A stretch of 64,000 nt of DNA, taken from Ectocarpus siliculosus (Eukaryota > Sar > Phaeophyceae > Ectocarpales > Ectocarpaceae). Position numbers and translations under genes: made by a program. A model generated the notes under the pieces. The model saw only the letters and a list, made by a program, of their open reading frames with translations, was not told the origin of the DNA and searched no databases. Each line of letters begins with the position of its first letter. The first letter of the stretch is position 1. The stretch is taken from the NCBI GenBank assembly GCA_000310025.1, contig FN649741.1, positions 5,538,543-5,602,542 on the forward strand. Reading direction: 5' to 3'. Shown here piece after piece: positions 24,001 to 36,338 of this stretch.

Positions 24001-26109
24001 CGTTTTTGGCAGCTTTTTGTGATAGACAGGCTCATTCCTCGTGGCTTCGCGCACACGAGATGACGAGATGACGCCATAACCAAACGACTATTGGATATAT
24101 CGCGCACCGCCACCCACACGTTCCGTGAGGTCATGAGCTAGGTTACCCACGTAGTCAGTCACCGCCGCACTCTCTCTCTGACGCTGGGCTTCCACCTAAC
24201 GGTTCCGGCATTCTCGCAGACCAACCAAGGCTTCGTGAAGAGCGTCAAGATGGCGGACAACGGCACCATGCAGCAGGGCACCCACCGCTCCTTCACGCTC
24301 CGCGCAGACACCAACAGCGAGCGAGACATCTGGGTCGACGCGCTGCGCGCAGAGGTGCCCGCCTTCCACATGGAGCTCTCGGCCAGTCGCTCCCTCTCGG
24401 CGACGCCGGCGACTTCGTCCGCGCCGACGCCCATTGGAACTCCGTCGGAGTCCGGACGGCGATCGGGCAAGTTCAGCGCCAGCGGCCGGACCCGCCGCCG
24501 CGCTACGATCGATTTGGAGGCATCGAGCAAGATGCAACCGCCGGTTATCCGCGGCTGGGCGCGGACGCAGAGCGACCAGCACCAGGTGGGGAGTGTCTCT
24601 GTGTGGCTGGCTCTCTGTGTGCCGGCGTTGATGTTGACGGCGTGTACGGCAAACAAAGTCATCCATGACAAGTACAACAAAATGGTGGTGTGTGCACCTT
24701 TTCGACGAATGCATGCGCGCCTTGTTGAACGTGTAGGGATCCTTGTGTTGTCTACCTCTGACCGCTTCCACGTTCATTGCTGTGCTCGCCTGTGATGTGA
24801 TGCCTCCCCCCCCTGACCACGACCAATGAAGCAGAGCGGAGGGCGGCGCTACATCGCCCTGTTTCGCGACATCGGGCCCGACCAGCAGGACAACGTCATC
24901 TACTTCTTCGGCGACGCGGCCATGTGCGACAAGATGATCGAGCAGCACTTGCGCACGTCCCACGGGAGCCTGAACCTGTCGGACGTGACCCGGGTGCAGC
25001 TGCAGCAGGAGGAAGGCGGCGGGGGCGGGCGGGCGATCGCGCTTCAGACCGGCGCCGGGAAGCACGTGAAGGAGGTGGTCATCGTCCCGGAGGAGCAGCG
25101 GGAATTCTTGGCGTGGACGAGAAACATCAAGGTGAGCGGGGGTTCAGGAAGCAGTGAGTGCCACCCGTTGGGGGGTTGGTTTGGCAGCGTGAATCAAGTG
25201 TAGGCGCTGCCAATGTCCTCATCTTGGGTGAAGGTGGCGGAGGAGCTCGGTGGACCATTCATTCAAATATGTTGTTTGCTCCCCCGATGATTTTGAGGTC
25301 GGCATTACCCAGATTACACCTCGTGGGCAGATGGCAATGTGTACCTTTTTTAGGGTTGCATGTACCGTTTGAATGCTGCGTGTAGGGTATGGCTTTGTCG
25401 ATAGCACGAGCATATGTATTTTTATGTGAGAGACTCGGCGTTGTAGCTCTGCAGTTGTCTGCGTCGATTGAGCAGATAAACCCCTTGCTTGTAGTCACTC
25501 CTTTTTCTCACCTCGCCCCCGCCCCGCCCCCGCCCCCGCCCCCGCCGCCACCAGGAGTGCTGCCCGGGGAGCGCCTACAGCATCGCCGCCGACTGCACGC
25601 CGAGCGCCAGCGTCGGCGCCACGGCGTTCCCCTCCGTCAACACGGTGGACTCGAACGGCGACGGCGTGGCGTCATCGGTGTCGGTGTCGGTGAACAGCGC
25701 CATCGCTATCGCCGACCACATCGGCCTGCACGACCCCCCGGCGGCGGCGGACGACGTCTTCGTTTCCGTCGGGATCCCCGCTACCTCTACCACTGAGAGC
25801 GTGGCGGGGACTGCCGACGGCAAGGGGCAGGGCGAGGGTGCCGCCGAGGGGTCTGAGCTCCACACCCGGTCCGAGAGCAGCGTAACGCAGCCGGTGGACG
25901 CCGCCGCCGCCGCCGGGGCGGGCGGCACGGGGGCGGCATGCGAGGTGAACAGGGTAAACACCACGCCTAGCGCGGAGACGGAAGCGTACGGCCGGTTTGA
26001 GCACCACGCGGTATCCGCAAGCGCGCCTGAGCCTCAGAGCCCTCCCCGGGTTGGGTCGGCCTCGAGAATCGTGCGAGAAGGCTCGATGCCCGGCACGGAC
26101 GTCGAGTAA
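16434..26109 (+). CDS. ARF guanine-nucleotide exchange factor (Sec7-PH protein)
   Basis: Catalyses GDP/GTP exchange on ARF-type GTPases in membrane traffic (family role). Firm exons: 17563-18300, 20034-20369, 20969-21133, 21729-21862, 22281-22410, 22839-22946, 23213-23312, 23721-23884, 24220-24585, about 24835-25131 and 25555-26109 (TAA); phases agree throughout and give 1030 residues. The Sec7 domain spans exons 3-6: KFNVNPKDGIAYLI, the catalytic glutamic finger in RFRLPGEAQQMDR, and MMLNTDMYN. A PH domain follows, split by an intron (SGWLKKKST, then YVGKWKRHWFVLND, ending DIWVDALRAE). Next is a second, PH-like region (RYIALFRDIGPDQQDNVIYFF to EFLAWTRNIK), then a low-complexity Ala/Ser/Gly tail. 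The N terminus is Gly/Ser-rich and disordered. The start is unresolved: an acidic open stretch ending at a good donor at 16625 (TDEEGEVGPAIGMGWDVE) joins in phase to 17563 and is probably a 5' exon. The layout is cytohesin-like but longer. Confidence 0.88.
17330..17397. repeat. Perfect 33-bp inverted repeat (hairpin) with 2-base loop
   Basis: The left arm 17330-17362 (ten A, then TCTGTGCCTGCTGTTGCTGGTCG in two parts) is exactly complementary to the right arm 17365-17397, with only AC between them. It lies upstream of exon 17563-18300, inside what is probably the first intron of the exchange-factor gene. A transcript would form a near-perfect 33-pair hairpin. Confidence 0.95.
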
Positions 26110-27404
26110 ACCAAGCCGGGCAGAGGCCAGGCAAAGGCCTAGACCCGTGCAGCGTTGGCTTGGCCTTGTGCTCGGCGTGCTTTCTCCGTTAGAGGTGTTG
26201 TGTGTGTGTTTTTTGTATGGTGAGAGTGTATGAAGAGAAGAGAAAACGATAGGTGAACCCACGCAGTTATACGCGGTCACCGCGACCTCCGCCCACCCAC
26301 AATCACCCCCCCCCCCCCTCCCCTTCCCCGGGTTCTTGTTGCACGGAAAGATCAAGATTAAAAGAGTTGCAGTTGGCACCGAGGGGAAAGACCTTACTTT
26401 TACCTTAACTGAGTTTTCATGTTTTTTTAGGGGATTTTTCTCGACTGCTGCTGTGCTTTTGTCACTTGTTTTCCCCTAGTTTTTAATCACTCCGGGTCCG
26501 ATATTGTTTGATTTTGTCCACGCACGAAGTGGGAGCTGAAATGCCATTCGGTATTCACTAGCTAGTGTTCACTCCAGCAGTCAACTCGAAACCCAGCCAC
26601 TGCTTGTGGGGTGTAGTGCGCAGCGGGCATTTGGGGGGAAGGGGGAGCGGGCAGCAGCTGAAAGATTGATACTCTGTTGCAGCTGCTGCCCTTTTTCCGA
26701 AGGCAGGTGAGGTACCTGAACTTTACGCAAAGGGGGTAACCGCGTTGAGTCAGGTGCCCCAGTGGCTTTTGTAATGGTTTAACCAAGGATGGCGATCCCA
26801 GTGAATCGTTGAATCGGGTACTAGTAGTGTTTGGGTCCCTTGTGGGGATCGTTCGATAGTACCTACCAGTTGATACGAGGGCGCTTTCGAAACGCCAGAG
26901 AAAGAGATAATTCCTTGCAGTAAGAGAGAAACCCCTGGCTACCGAGTAAGAGGGTTTCGTTACAAGAAGTCGTGGCGCGTTTGTGCCAACAGAGTGGGTG
27001 GCTTGGTTCGGGCAGAGGGCGTACCAGCCGCCAGCGGGAGGGGAGGGGGGGGGTGCGGGGGGGGGTAGTTTTTGCACGTGCTCTGTTGTATTTTGCTGAG
27101 TCGCTTGTTGCAAAAGGCGATGTGCAGTGGATTTGTGTGGTAGAAAGGGAAGGGCCCTAACCTAACCTAGCCCCTCCCCCCCCCAACACCTGTCATCTCA
27201 TGTTTTCTTGTGGTTCTTGTGGTGGTTTGGGTGTCCAGTTAGGCAAACGTGTAAGGTCAGGTCGGACTGTGTTCTCGACGCGGTTGGTTCTGTTTTCAGA
27301 AAGGGGAGTTTTGCTTATAGCTTGTTTGGCTGATGCGCGCCTCGTGTTCGGTGGTGAGGTGTTTCCGGTTGTGGCAGCGGAGATTCAAACGTTGCCGCGC
27401 GGGC

Positions 27405-27512
27405 NNNNNNNNNNNNNNNNNNNNNNNNNNNNNNNNNNNNNNNNNNNNNNNNNNNNNNNNNNNNNNNNNNNNNNNNNNNNNNNNNNNNNNNNNNNNNNNN
27501 NNNNNNNNNNNN
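27405..27512. other. Assembly gap (108 N)
   Basis: A run of 108 undetermined bases, followed directly by a G-rich tract that probably stopped sequencing. Reading frames that cross it are meaningless. Confidence 0.99.
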
Positions 27513-29621
27513 GGGGGGGGGGAGTGGGGAGGGGGGAGGGGGTGTTCTTGTGTATCCCCACGCAGGTCGCCGGCACAGAAGTTGTTCTTAAGGGTAGTGC
27601 GCCCGGCGTTTGAGCCGAGATACATGGCGGTGTTTTACCTGTTTTTTATTCCGAGGGTCGCCAGGAGGCTAGAAGAAAATCAAATCGGGGATAAGATGGG
27701 GGGGAAACGGGGTGTGGGGAGTTGGCAGACAAGACTGGAAGTGTATTTTTTATGCGTCCGGTCCGGAAGATATACTAGGTATGGACGGCCAATTGTGTGA
27801 CGTTTGTTCGGTTGTGGTCGCGTTTTTTTTGCGTATATAGCTGTATTTGTGTATGCATGTGTCTCGCGACGCGACTGAGCATCTCTGTGCTGCCAGAATT
27901 ACAAGTATGGGTGGGTGGGCGGGGAACGGGGGGGGTTTGCGGGAAACGATAAAATATCTGTTGGCTGTATCCACCCGACCGGGATGTTAACGCCGGCCGG
28001 ATAGGTTGGGTGCTGTTGCTACTTCTTTTATTGATGTCATTCAGACTCATGGATATATTTTGATGCCCGTAACCGACGGGTTGTAAACGTAGCATTAGTG
28101 TACGTCCTACCATATGTTTTTTCTTCCTCAAAAGTACAGGATCGCATGTAGTACGCACGGTATGTTCGCTTTTTGTTTGTAGCAGGATCGGGGGGGCGGG
28201 AGTGGGGTTACGCCGGCTGTTGAGACACGTGTGCGAACGTGTACAATGCGGATGTATTGCAGTAAATGTTAAGTTCACGGTAGTACAGTATGCCTTTACA
28301 ACCTCTTGCCATGTGGCACCGCAGTGTAGATAAGGTCTTGTGTCTTTTTTTTACGTTTTTTTTTTGTTTTTTGTTGGGATTCTTCGTTGCCCGATCCTGC
28401 CGGGAACTTTGTTTGCATTTTCCACATTTATTGATATCTTAACGTTTACTTCTTATTTCTTAGATGGAGATATCATGTTATTTCAGAGGGCGGGAGGGTG
28501 GCGGGTAGTCTGAGCATGTGTAGGTTGGGCTTAGTGGTGGGACCCGTCGTGCTCGAGGAGGAGACGGTGCTGGGATAATCTTGTGATGAATAACAGTCCA
28601 TCAGTGCCTTCGCGATTGGCCCTAACACAAAAGAATGCAATAGCGTGCCGGCAATAATTTACGCCGCTCAAAAAACTCCGCAAGACAACAAAAAGCGTTG
28701 TGTGGGGGAGGCTGAAAGGTCAAACCTGGCAGGGTTTTTCTTGTGGAAAAAGAGCGTTGGGAAACGTTACTCTGGTTTCGGAGACACCCAACGCGTGTAC
28801 CACATGCCTACCTATTATGCTGTTCTATGAACGTTGTTCTGGTGAAATTTATGAACTAGCATTCGCGCGATAAAAGCAAGGCAAGGGGCCGAGAAAGAGA
28901 CAAAAGACACATTAGGGCGGTTTTCTCACCATCCGTTTATGAAGACTACGGCGCCACACATCAACACAAAATCGGTGATTCTATCTGCCCCCACTCAAAA
29001 CCTAATAGAGATTCTCGAGAACGCCACTGCGTGAAGATTTCACCTGGTTTGACAAAAGACGCAGAAAACTTCCCCGCTCGTATTCATACGTCAAATCCAT
29101 TAACGGGGGGCCAAACAAAACGTTGTGTCCCCAAGATGCTCGTAGAAAGTTCCCCCCAAAACGTTCAGCCGCCATGAAAGCACCCTAGAAATGGACTTTT
29201 ACAGAATCCTCCCACGTTGGGATATGTGGGACAAAACATACGAGACAGATTGAGTGTCCCGAAAACCCTTGCACGCTCAACACAACGTAAACCACGCTAG
29301 CTACCCAACCGGCTGATCGATGAAACATGTGTGGTGCAAGTGCAAGTCACCCCGCTTCTTCTGGACGTCGATCGAGCATTTTTTTCGCCTCTCGTTTGCC
29401 CTCGTCATGACTTTTGTTGGACATGCCAGCCTGGGTAACATTCTACAGAAGGGATGTCACAGAGGAGGACTTGCTTGTTTTTGCCATGTCGCGGCAAGTG
29501 TTCAGCCGTTCCTTTTCCTCGATAATCGTGATTGATTCCGTTGTGCACACCACACGACGAATCAATCGCTACAATATCCAGTTAGGTAGGACTGCTTTTG
29601 AGGGAAGATTCTGATTCGTTT

Positions 29622-29687
29622 GACGGCGCTGAGATTCGGACTCACGACTGCAGGTTGCGAGTTTTTAACCACTGGAGCGACAGCGTG
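29622..29687 (-). repeat. tRNA-like sequence, possible tRNA-derived SINE head
   Basis: On the minus strand there is a box-A-like CGCTCCAGTGGTTA followed about 30 bases later by a box-B-like GAGTCCGAATCTC. This is the spacing of an internal RNA polymerase III promoter. The T-arm-like stem has one mismatch, and no full acceptor stem could be folded with confidence, so a functional tRNA is unlikely. A degenerate tRNA pseudogene or SINE head fits better. Confidence 0.3.
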
Positions 29688-30260
29688 GGTTTGTGTGCGC
29701 ACATCAGATGCATCAAATCGAAGGCTACAGATCGGCCAGCATCACCACCGAGTTCTTGCACCTCTTTCCATCCAATTTCTTGACCGCCACGGTAGTTATT
29801 AATGACTCTGCCCTATGCATGCAGTCTCATCTCCGACTGAAGAGCTCCGCCTCATCTAGGGTCGTCGGCAACACAAATAACCGACCCCCATATATATGCG
29901 GTGCACTGCAACGCACAGAACAAACCAACGCAAGCGGGACGCATGCACGGCCTCAACACCGGACTTCTCCTAATGCCATGTGAAACACGATTTCAGAGAG
30001 CCGTTCGGAGTACATCTATCTCCCCGGTGGAGTACATTGTACCCCCCAGGAATTCCACACCACGCACCAACTGCTGGCAACCTGAAAGCGAGGAACGCAT
30101 ACGCATGCATGCGTGTACACTGTATGAATCACGGCGCCCCGTTTACCTTGCTAGACCCCTTGCTATGAAACACACAGGGGTTTGACTGACTGAACCCTAC
30201 CGCCCTCAGCAACAGCAGTAGAAGCAGCGCTGCACCGTCGTATCTTGCACGTTTTTCCCT

Positions 30261-33200
30261 TCACAAGGTTGCACGCAAGAAGGCAACGCACTGCTCCCGA
30301 GTACCCTCTGGGTGCTCCAGCTGCCAGGAAGCCTGCGCGCAAGGATTGGTCCAAGTGGGGGAACGGTAGGCCGTCCGTCAGGTGCACGACTAAGGTGCCA
30401 GTCCTAAATGAGGCTCCCTTTCTCAAACCATCACGGCTGCACTCACGAGCGAGCACAGGGAGAAACGTTCGTTTAATGAAATGTTGAGGCTACAAAACAA
30501 AGCACACGCCTTTTTTGGGTAAAATCACACTTGTAGGGCTAGCGAAATAAATTGAGCCACATGAAAACCTCGAAGAATGTAGCGCGGAGGATAATCTTCC
30601 TACTCTGCGAATAAGCTTCGGGGCTACAAACAGGCCAGTTGGCCAGGTGGGGGACGACCGGAGTACGCTAGTGTTGTACTTCGAAGCAGTACTATCAAGG
30701 GGAGAACGGCGTGGCCTGGCACAGAAACAGATACACTAAACCGTGGGGTTCTCTGGGACACAGTAACAAGTCACGCTTAATCACCTGTTTGGCCATTTGT
30801 TTGCCGATTTCGGGCCCCTTTGGCAGTTGCAGCTCGGCCATCAACTCATTGCCCTGCTAGTCGCGCGTGGATCAATTGCATTAGAGGCACTGAGGCGGCC
30901 AGGGGCATGCACACAAGTGAAGGCTGAGCGAATGATATCAGTTGCTACAGGATTGACTGCGCTTCCTGCGCCACCCCGTACTCAATACGCTCCCTCCTTA
31001 CGTAGGAGGGACGTAACTGGGTTGACACCATTGACAAATTAAAAATTACGAGCACGGCACACAATATGGCTGGTTTACAAGTATTGTTAGTGTACCTAGT
31101 GCGCGGGAACGGGCGAGGGTTGACCGTGAGTCACACAAGCACGAAGAATAAAAGGCGTTGATCAAAACCTGCACGCACGATACATTCTACAGCGAAATTT
31201 ACCACAGGGTCGATACGGGTGCGGTGGGGAGAAAGAATACGATGGGAATGACAAGACGACTTGTCATGTCGGAGGATTGAAACCTCAACTCACACGAGCC
31301 AGAGGCACCATGTCCCAGGCCCTCTCCAGGCCCATGCCCGCCACAGCTTTCCGCAACCCAGCGTACTTGTAAATCACGGCTCGCTCCTTGCCCCCCTCCC
31401 GAAAAGGTTCATCTTCTTCTCCACCCGCCGCTGGTGGTGGCCCGCTTCCTGCCGAGCTGGTGACGGCGGCGGCTTCAACAGTTTGCTCTAGGTGGTCAGC
31501 AGGGCATGCAAATATTGTGCCTGTGGTTGTCTTTGTCGTTGTTGGTGGTGGTGGCGGCGATGGAGACGGTGGCGCCTGCTGTTGAGGCTCGCACATTTCC
31601 ACGGCGCAGCACAGGTCCACGCACGTCGGCCACAGCTGTTTCGCCTGGGCAGTTTACGAAAGAGGATCTTTTTTGGCAAGTCACCGGGAGCAGGCACCAA
31701 CACGTCTTGTCGACCACGCTTCGCAGGACCCACCTGGGGGCTCAAAGTGAAACCACCGTGACCAGCAACAAGAGGCCGACATCTAGACTGACAGCACACC
31801 AACATCCCTTCGTTCGGGCATACGTTCGATTTTGGTACTGGGGGAGGAATACTCCCAAATTAAGCAAGTCGGGGTCTTTTGTGTCATGTACATCTATGGG
31901 CACGTGAGGGGAGCGGGACCGCGCGAAAGGTGGGCGAAAAAAGAAAAATCACATGGACCGCGACGTTGGTTCAGGTGGCTCCTCATAACTCGAGACATGC
32001 CAACGGTGTGCTACGGGGGAGGGGATCAGGCAGCGCAACACTGACATGGATGAACTCCGATACCTGTAGGTGCTGCGGTAGCACAGCACGGCACAGCCAA
32101 CGTGGAGGGGGCGGCGTTACTTTGTCAAGAGACCGCCAGCCAACGATCTTACACAAGACGATCGCGCGCATCCACACGGCACAAGGGGAACACGCATTCA
32201 ATTCGCCATCACCTGTCTCACGGCGAGCCCAACCGAAAGTCTCGAGAACGTTGCTCTCCCTTCCCGGTCTGTCCCGTCTACCTCTACCTCCATCTTCGTT
32301 GCCACCGCGCTCGTACCGGGCGAGGTAGGATAAGCCACGTAAGCATCTGCCAGCGGGCGGAAAGTCTTGAGGAGATCTAGAATATCTTCCACGTTCTTCG
32401 CTTCCTTGGACTTGAGCTTCTCGATGGGGTCGCCAGGACAGCGAGGCGGAGGGAACGCAGAGGGGGGAAAGAGGGGAGAGACTGCCATTGGTGCGATTTG
32501 AAAGAAGGGGGTTACCAGGGTTTTTGACGGCTGACATGTGACTTGTCCATGATGTGATCGTAGCTACTCAGGTACGACGAGGTACTGAAGTTGCGTGCTG
32601 CTGCATTGGGATGTGGTCGAAAGGCGAACTGACGCTGGCAAACTCAGGCATGGAGTCCTAAGCCAACACTACTAAGTCTCAGGTCTGGCAACTTCCGCTT
32701 GAAGCACACCAGCAATACAGCACCTTGAGGGAGTCAGCGACGACGGAATGGGCTGCGGAAACAAGTTTCCCCTTCTTGGCCTTGTGTTTCATCCCCGCCA
32801 GCGGCAGCAGCGCGGCGCACAGGAAGAGCTCTCGCACGAGAGTCGTCGGTGCCTCCTTTTTTCCATCGCGAGAACCCGGCTTACCCCCCATGCTCACCCG
32901 ACCCTCCCCCCCCCCCCCCAGCGGTGACATGTTAGCCGGTTCTTTCCCTGGCGCGCTTGCTTTCCCGCCTGGTTGAGCCCCACCGGCGCTGGGGGCACAA
33001 CTCGAGCCCGCGCCTGCTGCAAGACCCGCTTCTGCTGCGGCCCCTTCCGCTGGCGCTACTGTTTCCACCGCCGCTGCCGCTGCCGGCGGTGGTGCACCGT
33101 CCGTAACTTCCTCCTCTCCCGCCTCCGTCACGCTCGAGCGGAACTCCAAAAGGCGGGCAGCGGCACGAGCGACCGCTGCCCCACGCTCCCAGTCAATACC

Positions 33201-36200
33201 TCCGTCGACAGGCGGTGGAACCAGGTGTTCCGGGGGAGCGTACACAGCAGCGGCGAGACCTAGGTCTTGCAACAAGGAGAGGGCAAGCGCCGGCTGGGCC
33301 ATCTAGAAGGGAGATCAGACGGGGGGAGACACCGGCAGTCGGGGAGGGTCGGCGTACGATTGGCAGGGGGTGGTTGGTCAGGCGAAGGAGCTTTCACAAC
33401 GATTTGTCCTGTGTGAGGAAAAGGATACAAAGCACAAAAGTCGACCTTTCATGATGCGAGAATGCCTCCTGAGGTACTCACAGCCTTGCACAAGCGGCCG
33501 ACACAACCGCCAAACGAGAAAACGCCCCCGTCATTCGATGGATCGCTCACCTTTCCCGTTATCATTCCGCACAGTTCCGTCCCCACCCGCTCTCGACTGA
33601 CTTTCGTGCCCAAGGCTGCCTGGATCTCGCTGTCCCGGGCCGCGGCGCGCAGATCCTAGAGTGCAACAGGAAACGATGAAGGGATCTAGGGATCAAGGGC
33701 ACGGGGCGGGTGAAAGGGGTATACTGAAACCGTACATGCCGTGGTCGTTAGACTACTTACCTCGCATCCCTACAAAGAAATGAAAAAAAAGTCAAAAATG
33801 AACGGCACGGGGGCGGGGCAATCAAAGTACTGCTGTAGGATCAATGTCAAGGCCAACGCGGGGGATTCTTGAGTGAAAACCAAGCCACAACAACTTCATC
33901 TGTCTCTCTTTCCAAGGGGGAAGTCTCTCATCCGCATCGCATCACCTATACGTACATGCAAGCCGAGGGTTTGTAGGCGATCAAACTGCGATCGTGGGGC
34001 TCTACTTCGTCCAGCTCTCTAACGGCCCGCTGAAACATCGACCAGTCGCTCGCTTTTCCAAAACGTTTCGAGAAAGAAACATCACCTCGTGCAAGGCGAA
34101 CCCGAAGCGTGCCGCAAAGCGCACCGCGCGGAGCACCCTGAGAGGGTCGTCCCGGAAGGTGATCATCGGCGACAGGGGGGTGCGGATGATGCCGTCACGA
34201 AGGTCGTCCACACCCCTACAGTATACATGTACCCGCAAAAGGCGGGAAAACGGGGGGAAACAGCGTACCCAATGGGCGGCGAACGGTGAGGTGCAAGCAG
34301 GGCAGGACAAGAACGAAGGGCATGGTCGCATAAATAGCGACGGGGAGCACCAGTTATCGCCGTACCATCACTCAAGGCGTTACGTTTGGCCGGCTAACCA
34401 GTTCGTCGCATAGAATACGCTGCCCAGAGAACATCGTACATACATTGATGAAGGACGGTGACACAGATAAGACCAGCTTTTGATCACACCTAATGACGAA
34501 GCTGTGGCGGTACTTTCCCCCACCCAAATCAAACTTCGACCTTACACCACCCAACTCCGAAACCTGTCGTCCCTCTCTGGACCTACAGTACACCCCTTCT
34601 TTCATCTCACCTCCCTGTCTTGTCTTCGACCTTCCCTTCGTTGACGTTGTAGAACAGGGCATTGAGGGTGAAATCACGGCGAAGGGCGTCTTCTTCCGCG
34701 GTACCCAACGACGCTTCAGGGATGCGACTATCTGATCTGGAGGCGAAGATAATTACGTCATAAACAAGCGGCCGCCGTGGGATAAACCGTTGTTGTTGTT
34801 GTTGTTGTTGTTGTTGTTGACATACCACGTCACCGTTCAACCGCCGAATCTGTGCCGACAGCGTTATCCACAGCGTGAGCTTTCTCTGACGCAGAAGGTA
34901 ACGTGCAAGGTGTAACGTGGACGAAACTGATGCAAAGATGCAGCCATTGAGACAGAGTCGCGTCCCTGTACCGAGCTTTCGGGTGCTGGCGACATGAGGC
35001 ACATCACCCATGCGTTCGATACAAAGCAACAGGACCATCTGGTCGGGTGCCACAAGTGTTGCCCACCACGATTGCAGAGGTATTTGATGGGGTTTTACAA
35101 GGTAACCAACCTCACAAAATGTCTTACCATCAAGCGTCGTGCCCCGCGGAGTGCGAGTAAAACCTTAGCCTAGCATGCGTTCGCCATCTAGCATAGAAGC
35201 GCCAGAGAGTGTAACGCAACGATAACACACCTGTACACCTCGGTTCGCAGGTTGACCAAGTCGACCCACACCCCCCTTATTTTCATCCGCGCAGTTTCCA
35301 GGTGCTTGGACTGCTCTGGGTTCGCCTTCGGGTAGAACGGGGCACGGGGGGGTTTGCATACGGGGGGCGATGGTCGCGCGCAGGGTCGTCCCGTCATAGG
35401 TTTCATATCGATTGCTGCTCGCGGCCAAGGGCCTTCTCTCAACCCAAGCGAAACTCAAATGTACGATACGTATGTAGCGTTCGTTTTCGTTGTCATCGCA
35501 ACTGCGCAGTTGTTGCAGGGTACTCCACTTCGGACCGAGTTCGGACGAGCAACGAGCACACAACGCCGTGCGACGGCCAAAGGGGCTCACTGGGTTCGTT
35601 CGTCCACTCCGGACACCGACACCGCGACAAGACGTGCCCTACGCTATGTTTCGACTTGAGAGCCAGCGCTCGTCTGCCTTCTGCCTTCTGCGTTCGCTCT
35701 CCGTCGTCCGATGAATCGATCAATCAGCTTCTCTCCGCCCTAACCGTCGCTACATACGGCGAGGAAGGAGCGAGGGAGAGTTGACCTCACCTCGATCACG
35801 GCAACCTTGCCCTCGTCCCGCCCCTGGGATTTCAAATAGGCGTTCACCGTCTCAGCGAACGCCACGCCGGTGCAGTTGTCGAGTGCAATATCGATGTCTT
35901 CATTCTGTGACGAAGAATACAAATTAAGCAATGCCGCGGGGAGGGTTGAGCGCTATCAAATGACGGACGGTTTGCATCCTTGGGCGATTGAAAAGCGTAT
36001 GCATAAGACAGTGCGTTGTTCGCAGCAATATGACTTCAATTTTTTTACTACATATTTTGTTTTCGTTAGTACTTGTACAGGCAGGAGCCCATACATTCCC
36101 TCACCTCGAGACCCAGGAGCTTGTCCCGCACCCAGCCCCCTGCAACTCTCACTACCGTCCCCGTTTTGGAATACTTCACAGCCTCGAGCAGCATAGCCAG

Positions 36201-36338
36201 AATGTCAGCTTCGTTCGGCTTCAGGCAGGAAACAATGTTCATCTTGAGCGTTCCTCCTACGGCGCTCTCGCCACGGCGACCATTCCTCGGTGTTAAGGCG
36301 AGTGGGCCCATGTGCTCCCGGCTGCGGTTGGCCGCCAT
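30261..36338 (-). CDS. CCA-adding enzyme, tRNA nucleotidyltransferase
   Basis: Adds the 3' CCA to tRNAs; class II nucleotidyltransferase family. Eleven exons in coding order: 36105-36338, 35791-35904, 35231-35325, 34611-34736, 34086-34215, 33551-33655, 32724-33302, 32213-32416, 31294-31644, 30785-30856, 30261-30332 (TGA). All phases agree; 693 residues. Motifs in order: RVAGGWVRDKLLG, catalytic aspartates in NEDIDIALDN, NPEQSKHLETARMKI, WVDLVNLR, DSRIPEASLGTAEEDALRRDFTLNALFYN (read in two parts), DDPLRVLRAVRFAARFGF and KVSRERVGTEL, ending in WQLEHPEGTREQC, which is typical of eukaryotic members. Exon 32724-33302 carries a low-complexity Ala/Gly/Pro insert of roughly 90 residues not expected in the family. 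The ATG at 36338 is the first in frame; no clear mitochondrial or plastid targeting peptide is visible. Identification is firm. Confidence 0.95.
34789..34819 (+). repeat. (GTT)n microsatellite in an intron
   Basis: Ten copies of GTT within the intron between exons 35231-35325 and 34611-34736 of the CCA-adding enzyme. The poly-Gln frame it creates on the minus strand is not coding. Confidence 0.95.

Larger units (their letters stand above)
26110..30260. other. Intergenic stretch, no gene recognised
   Basis: This stretch lies between the stop of the exchange factor and the 3' end of the minus-strand CCA-adding enzyme, so it holds the two convergent 3' regions. Open frames here are short and lack splice-linked neighbours or recognisable motifs. 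It contains G- and C-runs (for example 26306-26318 and 27047-27066), an assembly gap and a tRNA-like stretch near 29622-29687. Confidence 0.5.

Noticed and set aside
27146-27180. CCTAACCTAACC resembling telomere repeat
   Set aside because: Only two copies in a region of mixed low complexity; not a telomeric array.
27200-27800. Open frames spanning the N gap
   Set aside because: They depend on 108 undetermined bases and G-runs and carry no motif.
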